64,000 nucleotides of DNA from Erythrobacter sp. (GCA_009993605.1 JAACTB010000012.1:167172-231171); one strand, 5' to 3'. Shown: positions 18,079 to 27,012, counted from the stretch's first letter. A program made the numbers and translations. Notes: generated from the sequence alone by a model not told the origin.

Positions 18079-20505
18079 ATGACCAAGTTTCAGACCATGA
18101 CCAGCGCGTTCGCGCTGACGCTGTCACTCACCCACGCGCCATCGTTAGCGCAGGACAGCGAACCGGCAACGACGGCGCAGGCGGAACCCGACGTCGAAGT
18201 TGACGAGGACAACTTAATCGTTGTCACTGGCCAGCGCCTTCGCGATCAGGCCATTTCCTCCCAGCCGCCGATCGCCAGCTTCGACGAATACGACATCAAA
18301 GCGGTCGGCACTGGGTCGATTGAAGAGTTGTTGACCGCTTTGGGCTCGCAGGTCTCGACCGGGCGCGGGCGCGGCGGCGAACGTCCAGTAATTCTGGTTA
18401 ATGGCCGCCGTATATCGAGCTTCCGCGAATTGCGCTCCTATCCCCCCGAGGCTGTGCAGCGGGTCGATGTGCTGCCCGAAGAGGTCGCGCTGAATTACGG
18501 ATACGGCGCGGACCAGCGCGTCGTGAATTTCATCCTGAAGGACAATTTCGAAAGCCGCGAAGTCGAAGTTGAGTATGCGCAGGCGGGCGCAGGCGGCTAC
18601 GGCCAGTCCGAAGTTGAACTGACCTATCTGAAGATCGATGGCGCCGATCGCCTCAATTTCAATCTGAAACTGAACGACGCAACTGCTTTGACCGAAGCAG
18701 AACGCGGACTCTTCATCATTGATCCTGTCCTGCCCGGCGATCCCGAACCCGCGCAGTTCCGCACATTATTGCCAGATACCGCCGACATCGAAGCGACTGC
18801 GAACTGGTCGCGCGGATTGGGCGAACAGGGCACGGGCGGTTCGATCAGCGTCAACGGCGCGTTCGAGCGATCGGACAGCCTGTCGCTGGACGGCCTGAAC
18901 ACCGCTACGCTGGTTGCCGCAGACGGATCGAGCGCCCTACGCGCCTTTCCCGACGCGATCACCGCTGAAACCCGAACAGACACCTACTCACTGGGATCGA
19001 CACTGGACCTGCCACTCGACGACTGGCGCTTCACCGCAACAATCGACGCAAACCGCGCGCAAACCGATACACAGATCGCGCGCAACGGCGATACAGATGG
19101 AGCGATCACCGCAGCTCTGGCGGGCGACATCGCAATTGACGGACCACTACCGGCACTCGCCGATGCGGGTTTCGATTTTGCTCAATCCACAACGACCGAA
19201 TTTTCCGGCCTGACAACTCTCTCGGGTCGACCATTCTTGCTGCCAGGAGGCGAAGTCACGCTGACGGTCGATAGCGGGTTCGACTGGCAACGGATCGACA
19301 GCACGGACACGACCAATCCCGGTGTCGAGACGCAACTAACGCGGGGCGATCTGTCCACGGGAGTCAATTTGGGCATACCGATCGCAAGCAGGCGCGACGA
19401 ATTTCTGGCTTTCCTCGGCGATGTTGATTTGAACATCGGCGGCGGCGGCAACTATCTCTCGGATTTCGGCACAGTGTTCGATGCGGATGTCGGGCTGACC
19501 TGGAAGCCAACGGATACGCTAACGCTGCAATCATCCTACCTCTTTCGCGAGGTAGCGCCAACCCTTGCCAATCTAAGCAATCCGACGATCGTCAGTCCCA
19601 ACAATCTGATCTACGATTTTGCAACGGGTGACACGGTGTTGGTGGACCTGACCACTGGGGGCAACCCCGCGTTGTTGACTGAAACCCAGTCCGACTGGAA
19701 ATATTCGATCAACTGGGATCTGCCGCAGATTGCCGACAACATTCGCGAGGCGTCGATCAGGCTGGAATATTTCGACAATCATTCTAGCGATGTAACCTCT
19801 TCGTTCCCATCTCTGACCGCAGCGGTTGAGGATGCGTTCGGCGAACGGGTTACACGATCGGCAGACGGCACGCTGATCGCGCTCGATCAACGTTCGGTCA
19901 CCTTCGCTGAAGTGTCCGCGCGCAGATTGAAAGCGAGCCTCAATCTGGGCGGCATGATTGGGCAGGAACCCGAACGGACGGAACGCCGGGATGGACCGCC
20001 ATCCCTTCCGGGCGGCAATGGTCGCGATCGCCAGGGCCGCTGGCGCATGAGCCTCGATTATGGCTACGAATTATCGAACGAGGTTCAGATCGCCGACGAC
20101 GGCATCGTGCTGGACCAGCTGGCCGGTGATGCGCTGACGGCAACCGGCGTTCCGCGGCATACGATCGGCTTTCGCACTTTCGCCTTTTATCAGGGGCTGG
20201 GTGGCCGGCTCTCCTACGACTGGCAGTCGGGAACGCGGGTGAACGGCAGCGCCGATTCGGATAGCAGCGATTTGACCTTCGGCAGTATCGGCACGTTCGA
20301 CCTGGGGCTGTTCGCCGACATGGAAACGCTGTTCGACGGTGAAAGCTGGCTGGACGGAACGCGGGTCTCGTTCGGTGTCGTTAACATATTTAACGAAAGA
20401 CAGAGCGTAACGGACGCCGACGGTGTGACCCCGATCCGTTATCTTCCGGCATTCCTCGATCCCGCCGGACGCACTTTCGAGGTCGAATTTCGCAAACTGT
20501 TCTGA
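18079..20505 (+). CDS. TonB-dependent outer-membrane receptor of the YHYH cluster
   Basis: This 808-residue protein has a signal peptide (ends about residue 25, SLAQ). The plug domain contains GSIEELLTALGSQVSTGRGR, PVILVNGRRISSF and the typical VQRVDVLPEEVALNYGYGAD-QRVVNFILK stretch. A beta-barrel follows, ending with FEVEFRKLF, aromatic-terminal as required for outer-membrane assembly. A Gly/Arg/Pro-rich loop, ERRDGPPSLPGGNG, lies at 635-648. The ATG at 18079 is used because it begins the signal peptide. The ligand is unknown; the genetic context points to something produced or bound by the YHYH proteins. Confidence 0.92.
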   Translation: MTKFQTMTSAFALTLSLTHAPSLAQDSEPATTAQAEPDVEVDEDNLIVVTGQRLRDQAISSQPPIASFDEYDIKAVGTGSIEELLTALGSQVSTGRGRGGERPVILVNGRRISSFRELRSYPPEAVQRVDVLPEEVALNYGYGADQRVVNFILKDNFESREVEVEYAQAGAGGYGQSEVELTYLKIDGADRLNFNLKLNDATALTEAERGLFIIDPVLPGDPEPAQFRTLLPDTADIEATANWSRGLGEQGTGGSISVNGAFERSDSLSLDGLNTATLVAADGSSALRAFPDAITAETRTDTYSLGSTLDLPLDDWRFTATIDANRAQTDTQIARNGDTDGAITAALAGDIAIDGPLPALADAGFDFAQSTTTEFSGLTTLSGRPFLLPGGEVTLTVDSGFDWQRIDSTDTTNPGVETQLTRGDLSTGVNLGIPIASRRDEFLAFLGDVDLNIGGGGNYLSDFGTVFDADVGLTWKPTDTLTLQSSYLFREVAPTLANLSNPTIVSPNNLIYDFATGDTVLVDLTTGGNPALLTETQSDWKYSINWDLPQIADNIREASIRLEYFDNHSSDVTSSFPSLTAAVEDAFGERVTRSADGTLIALDQRSVTFAEVSARRLKASLNLGGMIGQEPERTERRDGPPSLPGGNGRDRQGRWRMSLDYGYELSNEVQIADDGIVLDQLAGDALTATGVPRHTIGFRTFAFYQGLGGRLSYDWQSGTRVNGSADSDSSDLTFGSIGTFDLGLFADMETLFDGESWLDGTRVSFGVVNIFNERQSVTDADGVTPIRYLPAFLDPAGRTFEVEFRKLF

Positions 20506-20802
20506 ACAATCTGTCCAACAATACGAAAAGTTCGATTTTCTCGTTTGCCTCCATATTCCTTCCATAGTCCAAGTCCAAATCATCAGTCATCGGAAGTGAA
20601 CCGCGTTCCCCTTCGCGCTTCGATCCATTCCGATCGATTGGAGAACCGGACAAGAAGAAATAAAATTCAAGTTCTAATACTGCAGCAAGCGCAATCCTCC
20701 CATCGCTTGTTTGCAGCTTGGTGCCGCTGCACGGTTCAACTCCTCCCCCTGTTGATACGAGCTGTGTGGCGGCACTTTTTTCCAAACACAAAGGATAGTC
20801 AC

Positions 20803-21162
20803 ATGAAGAAATTCATCTCCATCGCTCTGGCACTCGCGCTCGCGTTTCCTACCGCCGCAGTCGCTCAGGATCGCAAAGAGCGCAACAACCGGGTTGAGCG
20901 GACACAGAATAATGAACGCTCCAGCTCGAACGAACAGCGGTCCGATAGCCGCCAGCAAAGCAGCAAATCACACAAATTCGCCAAGGGAGAACGCTTCGAT
21001 CGTTCCCGTGCGCAGAATTATAGCCGGGTCAATTATCGCAACTACTCAGGCCTTTCGGCGGCTCCTCGCGGCTATACGTGGGTTCGCGCAGGCGACGATG
21101 CGCTGCTGGTGCGCCTTAGCAACAATGTAGTCACACGGGTGGTTGGCGGGGTCTTTCGTTGA
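20803..21162 (+). CDS. RcnB-family periplasmic protein
   Basis: This 119-residue exported protein has a signal peptide MKKFISIALALALAFPTAAV-AQ, a charged linker rich in Arg/Asn/Ser (25-75) and the RcnB C-terminal fold GYTWVRAGDDALLVRLSNNV-VTRVVGG. RcnB of enterobacteria modulates nickel and cobalt efflux, but the family is broad in alphaproteobacteria and mostly uncharacterised. The 297-bp upstream region holds no other gene. Its place in the YHYH cluster is consistent with a metal-related envelope role, which is an inference. Confidence 0.8.
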   Translation: MKKFISIALALALAFPTAAVAQDRKERNNRVERTQNNERSSSNEQRSDSRQQSSKSHKFAKGERFDRSRAQNYSRVNYRNYSGLSAAPRGYTWVRAGDDALLVRLSNNVVTRVVGGVFR

Positions 21163-21249
21163 AGAAGAGTCTTCGGGTCTGTCGGTTCTACGGCAGGCCT
21201 GGAGATGCTGTAGTTTTTAATGCTTCGCTTGCAGGAATAGGATCATCTC

Positions 21250-21606
21250 ATGAGCAGATATTTCATCCCCGGACTGCTGTTCGGTTGTAGCGCTGTACCC
21301 GCAACGGCGTCGTCCAATGTGGACATGACTATCGTCCACGCGTCAGTCGAAATCGAACCCTTTTCGGAAACTGCAGTTGGCGTTGGTTCAAACGGTGCGC
21401 CAAGCAAAACAGCTTCAGGGTGGTCAGAGCGTTTCGGGTTTTGGAGCGGGAAATCCCGTGCGGCCATGGTCGATGCGATCAATGCCGAAAGCCGTGAAAG
21501 CGCCGAACTGCTTGAGCTGACGGCATTGTCGCACGTCTGGAAAGCGCTCTCGACGATTTCCGACCATGAGCTCGCCAGATTAAAAGTGAGCTCTCTTCGC
21601 GACTGA
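21250..21606 (+). CDS. Small exported protein, unknown
   Basis: This 118-residue protein has a short signal peptide (MSRYFIPGLLFGCSAVPATA) and no domain that I recognise. The mature part is acidic/polar with a helical C-terminal half (RAAMVDAINAESRESAELLE). An AGGAATAGGA ribosome-binding site precedes the ATG. It follows the RcnB-like gene by 87 bp. Confidence 0.6.
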   Translation: MSRYFIPGLLFGCSAVPATASSNVDMTIVHASVEIEPFSETAVGVGSNGAPSKTASGWSERFGFWSGKSRAAMVDAINAESRESAELLELTALSHVWKALSTISDHELARLKVSSLRD

Positions 21607-22034
21607 AACTCTCAGCAAAATATAACCAACATCCATATCCGATCCACGTTCGTCGCCCAACTTATCCAAACTGAAAGGCAAACAAAAACGAATGTAGCGG
21701 AAAGATGGCTATCAGCAGAAGGCTAATTTCGGACGTTCGAGCTCCGCCAGAGAATGCCCCCAAGCGGACCGGCAGCTATTCGCCAAAAATCACAACCACC
21801 TATGTCCGACTACAGGGTGGAAAGCGGACAATCTGATAGACGAAATTTTGAATTCCAAGCCAGATTTTGCATTGACGCAACGCGATGCTCGGCCCTTGGA
21901 TGCTGCCAAGTTAATCACGCGAACACCCCCAAACAACTGCTTGCAAGAAATGCGACTGATACAAAAAAGTACAATACCTGAACCGACTCGCGCGACAATA
22001 ACCTCGATGACAATAGTTCCTTTTGAAGGTTGTA
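21607..22034. other. Gene-free spacer
   Basis: No coding sequence or RNA gene was recognised. The GC content is visibly lower than in neighbouring genes. Around 21770-21835 there are fragments (CCAAGCGGACCGGCAG, GGTGGAAAGCGGAC) like the tail of the dispersed repeat of 10.9-11.7 kb, too degraded to align with confidence. Confidence 0.4.
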
Positions 22035-23054
22035 ATGATAAACCAATATCTGAAATTTAGCGCTCGTACATCTGCGGTTATTCTACCGATGTTGGCCCTT
22101 GCAGCTTGCTCGCAGACTTTTGACTCGATGCAAGAAGAGATCAGACCACAGCTTGCTCAAAGCCGGTGCGCTGCGATTGTTTCGTCGGTCGAAGAGGCGG
22201 GCTTCGCAGACAAGGTTGAAGTGCGCTGCGAAAGCGAGCAGGCGATACTCGTTTCCAATACTTATCCGGATCACGATCTTATGACGGGTATCGTAGGGAG
22301 CAACGAGCAGGTTCCCGTTCCTGCGGATGGCTATGCCGCGCCTATCCCGCTGGCCCCTGTGCTTGGAAGTACGCCCCAAACACGCGATGCCGCCTTAGGC
22401 GTTGCCGTGAATGGCGTACCGATTTTCGACTACACAGGTGGCGGCGAGATGACGGCTGAAGATCTGTTTCATCACCAGACCCAGCACGATACGTTGCAAA
22501 CAGAGCAACTCGATGTCTGCGGTGGGCATGCCGGGCGAGGCGACGATTATCACTATCATGTGAAGCCCAGTTGCATGATCGAGCAAATGAATAATGCTGG
22601 CGACGATGCGATCATCGGTTGGGCATATGATGGGTATCCGATCTATGGCGATAACAATCCCGATGGGACAGCCATTCCGACTGATGCACTGGACGTATGC
22701 AACGGACAGCCCGATGCCACCTTTGGGTACCGCTATCATACTTCGGAAGTGGCGCCCTACATCGTCCAGTGTTTGATGGGCGAGGTTGCCGACCTGCGCG
22801 AATTACCGCGAGTCTCGCCGCTGCAACCAGCGGGACAAGGGTCACCAATGGCACCTGGCTTTCCGCCTCGCGGCGGGGTCGACAATCTGACTTTTACGCA
22901 AGGATCCCATGGACATCGCAGCATGGATTACGAATATCAGGGGCAAGCATATTACATTCGCTACAGCCCATCCGACACACCTGGTTGCTATCGCTTTGAA
23001 ACGCGCACGGTCACTAACGGCGGCGAAATCAAGAGCGGCGAATATTGCCGATGA
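22035..23054 (+). CDS. YHYH-domain lipoprotein 3
   Basis: The product has 339 residues from the ATG at 22035 (GAAGG upstream); an in-frame TTG lies 12 bp earlier. A lipoprotein signal ends LALAAC. The YHYH domain reads DVCGGHAGRGDDYHYHVKP, then GWAYDGYPIYGD, then DVCNGQPDATFGYRYHTSE, followed by PYIVQC. It also has a Gly/Pro-rich PGFPPRGG segment and a C-terminal YYIRYSPSDTPGCYRFE domain. In this copy the first histidine box is perfect and the second is degenerate (YRYH). Function unknown; the following lipoprotein gene is 134 bp downstream in the same direction. Confidence 0.88.
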   Translation: MINQYLKFSARTSAVILPMLALAACSQTFDSMQEEIRPQLAQSRCAAIVSSVEEAGFADKVEVRCESEQAILVSNTYPDHDLMTGIVGSNEQVPVPADGYAAPIPLAPVLGSTPQTRDAALGVAVNGVPIFDYTGGGEMTAEDLFHHQTQHDTLQTEQLDVCGGHAGRGDDYHYHVKPSCMIEQMNNAGDDAIIGWAYDGYPIYGDNNPDGTAIPTDALDVCNGQPDATFGYRYHTSEVAPYIVQCLMGEVADLRELPRVSPLQPAGQGSPMAPGFPPRGGVDNLTFTQGSHGHRSMDYEYQGQAYYIRYSPSDTPGCYRFETRTVTNGGEIKSGEYCR

Positions 23055-23188
23055 TACGCCTGATGATCTTCGTGAGTGGAGTACGCCATTAACGACAGGA
23101 TTATTGCGGCGTTCTCCATCACGTTGACGAATTGAACTTATGGGCGATTGTACATTGATGCCGGAAACGAGAAAGATAGGTGAATTGG

Positions 23189-23875
23189 ATGCGTAAATTG
23201 CTCGCGATGGCTTTTCTCCTGAGTACAGGATGTGCCGCGATTGAAGATCAAGATTCTGGCGAGACTGCCGGTGCTAGTCAGAGTCAGGGAGTGACTGCAG
23301 AAGTTTGGGTCGACAATTGGTTTGTAATGTATGTGAACGGTGAAATGGTTCTGGAAGATAGCGTGCCCATCACCACCGAGCGCTCTTTCAACTCCGAGAC
23401 AGCCACTCTATCGATACCATTGCCAATGACCGTCGCGTTCATGGTGAAGGATTTCAAAGAGAACAATTCAGGCTTGGAATATATCGGCACCAACCGACAA
23501 CAGATGGGCGACGGTGGGATGATCGCGCAGTTTCGGGACACCACGACAGGGACAGTGATCGCAGCAACAGATAACACAATGCGTTGCCTCGTAGTTCATC
23601 GCGCTCCCATAGACAGGTCATGCGTTAACGAGACAAACCCGGTTGCCGGTCAAGGCCCGTGCGGTTTTGCCGAGACAGAAATCCCGTCGAATTGGACAGC
23701 CCCTGACTTCGACGACAGTAGCTGGCCTGCAGCAGTCGAACACAGCGTCCGCGACGTGAGCCCGAAAGACGGTTATGACGCAATACAATGGGACAGTTCC
23801 GCCAAACTCGTCTGGAGTGATGACTTAGTGCAAGACAATACGCTCCTATGCCGCCTGAACATTCCAGAGCGATAA
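23189..23875 (+). CDS. Lipoprotein with carbohydrate-binding-like fold
   Basis: This 228-residue lipoprotein begins MRKLLAMAFLLSTGC, with Cys15 the predicted lipidated residue. The N-terminal half has VDNWFVMYVNGEMVLED, and the C-terminal half PDFDDSSWPAAVEHS; both are like the galactose-binding jelly roll of glycosidase accessory domains. In between, GLEYIGTNRQQMGDGGMIAQ looks strongly conserved, but I know of no assigned function. A GTG at 23180 is an alternative start. I associate it with YHYH protein 3, its upstream neighbour, as a likely partner. Confidence 0.7.
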   Translation: MRKLLAMAFLLSTGCAAIEDQDSGETAGASQSQGVTAEVWVDNWFVMYVNGEMVLEDSVPITTERSFNSETATLSIPLPMTVAFMVKDFKENNSGLEYIGTNRQQMGDGGMIAQFRDTTTGTVIAATDNTMRCLVVHRAPIDRSCVNETNPVAGQGPCGFAETEIPSNWTAPDFDDSSWPAAVEHSVRDVSPKDGYDAIQWDSSAKLVWSDDLVQDNTLLCRLNIPER

Positions 23876-24202
23876 CCTTCGTCGGCAATAGATGTTCATT
23901 TTATGGTGATGATTTGGAGCCCGGCAGATTTAGGATAGGTAGAAGCGTTCTGCACGTCCGCAAATGGGTGGTTTGCGGAAAGGCAGGAATGGCATCGCCG
24001 GACCCGCAAACTGGAATGGCAGCTAACGGCCCAGTTCCTGCCTGTCAGCTTTGCGCCCTAATCCCCGTCATTCGTTAAGCCGGATTATCGGCCTGAAAGC
24101 TGCCATCAGAATGACAGGACACCAACGCCCGGCGGCATGGGAGACGCTCCTCTTGAAGTTTGGCAATTCGCTAACACCTTGAGGCGAGGCGACCGCGCAT
24201 GC
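23876..24202. other. Gene-free spacer with partial repeat copy C
   Basis: No coding sequence or RNA gene was recognised. It marks the boundary between the lower-GC YHYH region and the GC-rich alginate locus. Bases 24047-24100 contain a partial copy of the dispersed repeat. Confidence 0.5.
24047..24100 (+). repeat. Dispersed intergenic repeat, partial copy C
   Basis: TCAGCTTTGCGCCCTAATCC, CCGTCATTCGTTAAGCC and GGCCTGAAAGCTG follow the order of copy B (TCAGCTAAGCGCCCTAATGT, GGTCGTTAGCCC, GGCTCCTGAAAGCGG). The 3' half of the repeat is not recognisable here. Confidence 0.5.
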
Positions 24203-25258
24203 TTACTCCGGTGAAGACGGTCCAACGACAAGCCGGGAGAACGAGGCCTGTGCATAGTCGCCATTGGCCCGATCGACTGGCCAGTCGCCGGTACCGGCGC
24301 ACCCCGGCGCCCAGAAGTCCTGCGACGACTTGGTGCTACACTGGTTGTAGACGCCGGCCTTGAAGTAAAGCGAATCCCCGCCGTAGCTGTACTTGTTGTC
24401 GAGAGGGTCCGCGACGCCCGTGGCGCCGACATTGTCGACCAGGCTTATGCGGTGGCGGACGGTGCCGAGCCGGGCGCTCTCGAAGGTAAGGTACATCGTG
24501 TTGCGGTAGACGTTCACCGTGTAGCTGAAGTCCTCGCCCAGGGCGATTCCGCGCTCACCGGGATCGTCGTGGTTGGTCCACAGGTTGCCCCATACCGGAT
24601 AGGCGATGTCCTTGCGGTCGGGATTGTCCTTGGGAAGGTTGCGCTCGTAGGTCCAGAACACCGACCCGGTCTCATGGCTCGGGTGTTTCTTGTAGAAGAT
24701 CTTGAGCGGTTCGTTGCCGTAACCGAAGCCGCTTTTCGTATCATCGTACGACAGCGCATGGATTTGCCCGATCACTACGGCGTAGGCCGGGGCGCTCTCG
24801 GGGTTGGCTGCATTGCGGGCGACGTGATCGACCCGCAGCGTCGCGTCGAGCTTGCCGCCCACCGCGCCGAACTTGTCCGAATCCTTGCGCGCCTCGACCG
24901 CGAAATTGTTGCCCGGATCGGCCGTCTTGATCCGCGTGTTCGCGCCCCGCAGCATGTGCCGCAGCTCGCTGCGGGTGTTCGACGAGTTCGCGGTGGTGGC
25001 CGCCTTGTTCGGCGCGACGAACACCATCCGCCCGTCGGCATCGAGAAAGAAGAAGTCGGGGTGGACGTACTTGCCGATCTTGCCGACATCGACCTCGTCG
25101 ATCTTGCCGTCCTCGTTGCCGTCTTCGGGGAGAGTGATCTTCCAGTGGCTTAGGTCGAAGCGGCTTCCCGGGGCCTGCAGCCCGCCAGAGGAAGAGGCAG
25201 CCGATACGGGACTTCCGGCAAGCAGAGCGGCAGCGGCGAGGAGCAATGGGGCTTTCAA
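24203..25258 (-). CDS. Alginate lyase, family PL7, secreted
   Basis: The product has 351 residues and begins at a TTG (25258) preceded by GAGGA, which gives a good signal peptide MKAPLLLAAAALLAGSPVSA. It cleaves alginate by beta-elimination outside the cytoplasm. All three PL7 signatures are present: RSELR (96-100), QIH (165-167) and YFKAGVYNQ (298-306). QIH rather than QVH tends to go with guluronate or mixed specificity, a loose rule. It is the last gene of the alginate locus, 62 bp after the KDG kinase gene. Confidence 0.93.
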   Translation of the reverse strand: MKAPLLLAAAALLAGSPVSAASSSGGLQAPGSRFDLSHWKITLPEDGNEDGKIDEVDVGKIGKYVHPDFFFLDADGRMVFVAPNKAATTANSSNTRSELRHMLRGANTRIKTADPGNNFAVEARKDSDKFGAVGGKLDATLRVDHVARNAANPESAPAYAVVIGQIHALSYDDTKSGFGYGNEPLKIFYKKHPSHETGSVFWTYERNLPKDNPDRKDIAYPVWGNLWTNHDDPGERGIALGEDFSYTVNVYRNTMYLTFESARLGTVRHRISLVDNVGATGVADPLDNKYSYGGDSLYFKAGVYNQCSTKSSQDFWAPGCAGTGDWPVDRANGDYAQASFSRLVVGPSSPE

Positions 25259-25320
25259 GGGAAGGTCCTCACGTTCTTTTGGATTGAAGATCGGATGCGC
25301 GTTGAGTTCTGGCAGCGGGA

Positions 25321-26217
25321 CTATGAACGGTTGCCCGGCATCCGGATGGCGCCGAGGTGGCCGAGTGTCTCGCGGGCAAGCGCCTGTCCCGCGCCGACCG
25401 CTGCAGGCAGGTCCGCGCCGGTCATCCGCGCGTGGAGGAATCCGGCGTTGAATGCATCGCCCGCGCCGCTCGAATCGACAACGTCGACCCGCTGGGCGGG
25501 AAACGTGGTTTCCTCTCCGCTTCCCGCGTAGAGGCAGCCCTGCTCGCCCGCCTTCACGATCACTTCGTCGCAGCCCAGCGAGCGCCAGCGTGTCGCCAGT
25601 TCGCGTTCGGTTTCGGAGCATGCCAGAAGGTGCCGTTCGTCGACGTTCGTCGGCAACCCTAGTGTGGCTGCCGAAACAGCGGCAGCCGACACGACCTGTG
25701 CTTCGGAAGGTCTGGGCCACAGGACGGGGCGGTAGTTGCTGTCGTAAGCGATTGCGCGGCCCGCCGCCTTGCGATCGTGCGACAGGCCCAGCAGCGCGCT
25801 GCGCCCCCGATCGTCGACTACGGCAAGCGAGATCAGGCTGTAGTAGACAAGCGCGCAATCGCGCGCTTCCTCAAGCGTCGCCTGCATGCCCGGCAGGTCG
25901 AACATCTCGCGTGCCGCGCTGCGATCGCGCCAATAAAGGAAGCTGCGCTCCCCCGCCTGGTCGAGATGGATCGCGTAGATGCCGGGCGAACGCTCGGGGT
26001 GTCGATGCACGTGCGCGGTGTCGATCCCCTCGTTCTCCCACGAGGCTACCACCGCATCGCTGATCGGATCGGTACCCACGGCCGTGACGTAAGCTACGTC
26101 GCATCCCCGGCGGGCCATATGGATCGCCGTGTTGAGCGTGTCCCCGCCGTATCGCAGCCCGGCGCCGCCGTGGCTGTGATACTCGAGCATCGCTTCGCCG
26201 AAGATAAAGGTCTTCAT
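25321..26217 (-). CDS. kdgK: 2-dehydro-3-deoxygluconate kinase (PfkB family)
   Basis: This 298-residue ribokinase-family sugar kinase should phosphorylate KDG to KDPG in uronate breakdown. GGDTLNTAIHMAR (24-36) is the substrate-binding glycine pair region typical of KDG kinases, and DSSGAGDAFNAGF (248-260) holds the anion hole and catalytic base D254. The ATG at 26217 starts MKTFIFGEAM; further upstream is the neighbouring SDR gene. The place between the DEH reductase and the PL7 lyase supports the assignment. Confidence 0.92.
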   Translation of the reverse strand: MKTFIFGEAMLEYHSHGGAGLRYGGDTLNTAIHMARRGCDVAYVTAVGTDPISDAVVASWENEGIDTAHVHRHPERSPGIYAIHLDQAGERSFLYWRDRSAAREMFDLPGMQATLEEARDCALVYYSLISLAVVDDRGRSALLGLSHDRKAAGRAIAYDSNYRPVLWPRPSEAQVVSAAAVSAATLGLPTNVDERHLLACSETERELATRWRSLGCDEVIVKAGEQGCLYAGSGEETTFPAQRVDVVDSSGAGDAFNAGFLHARMTGADLPAAVGAGQALARETLGHLGAIRMPGNRS

Positions 26218-26239
26218 CCCGCTTCGCCTTCGCCTGCGA

Positions 26240-26995
26240 TCAGGAGAAGAACGTGCCCCCGTTGATGTCGATGTTGGCTCCGTTGACGAACGCGGCGGCA
26301 TCGCTCGCCAGCCAGGCGACGGTGGTGGCCACTTCCTCGGAATTGCCCTGCCGCCGCAGCGGGGTCGCGGCCGCAACGTTCGCGCGCACTTCGTCCTTGG
26401 TGAAGGTGTCGTGGAACGTCGTCGCGATCATGCCAGGGCACAGCGCGTTGACTCGAATGCCGCGCGGGCCGAGCTCCTTTGCCATCGAGCGGGTGAAGGT
26501 CATTACCGCGCCCTTCGACGTGGCATAGGCGCAGGCGCCGGGACCCCCGCCGTCGCGCCCGGCCTGCGAGGCAAAGTTCACGATCGCCGAACCGGCGGGC
26601 ATGTGCGGCGCGGCGGCTTGCGTGACGAGGAACGTCGAGGTGACGTTGAGCTGCATGACGTAATTGAAGAAATCCTCGTCCATCGCGCCGAGCGGGCGCC
26701 GTTCGACCATGCCGCCGGCAACGTTGACGAGGATGTCGATGCTTTCCCCAAAGGCCTCGCGCGTTTCGCTCACAAGGCGCGCGGCGTCGGCCGCCCGGGT
26801 CACGTCGGCACGCACCTTCACGGCTTCCCCGCCCGCCTGCCGGATGGCGTCGACGACGCCGTCGGCAGTGGCTTCATCGTTGCGGTAATTGACCGCCACT
26901 TTCGCGCCGTGCCGTGCAAGCTCTATCGCCACGGCACGGCCGATGTCGCGGCTGGCGCCGGTCACGATGGCTACCTTGCCCTTGAGTTCCGTCAT
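26240..26995 (-). CDS. SDR oxidoreductase, probable DEH reductase
   Basis: This 251-residue classical short-chain dehydrogenase has the nucleotide-binding loop TGASRDIGR (12-20) and catalytic residues S143, Y157 and K161 (YATSK). In alginate-degrading sphingomonads an SDR reduces 4-deoxy-L-erythro-5-hexoseulose uronate (DEH) to KDG, and the location between the transporter and kdgK genes makes this the most likely role. The first glycine-rich loop has Asp where Gly is usual (SRDIG), seen in some SDRs. Cofactor preference was not determined. Confidence 0.85.
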   Translation of the reverse strand: MTELKGKVAIVTGASRDIGRAVAIELARHGAKVAVNYRNDEATADGVVDAIRQAGGEAVKVRADVTRAADAARLVSETREAFGESIDILVNVAGGMVERRPLGAMDEDFFNYVMQLNVTSTFLVTQAAAPHMPAGSAIVNFASQAGRDGGGPGACAYATSKGAVMTFTRSMAKELGPRGIRVNALCPGMIATTFHDTFTKDEVRANVAAATPLRRQGNSEEVATTVAWLASDAAAFVNGANIDINGGTFFS

Positions 26996-27012
26996 CTAAA
27001 GTCCCCGTCCTT

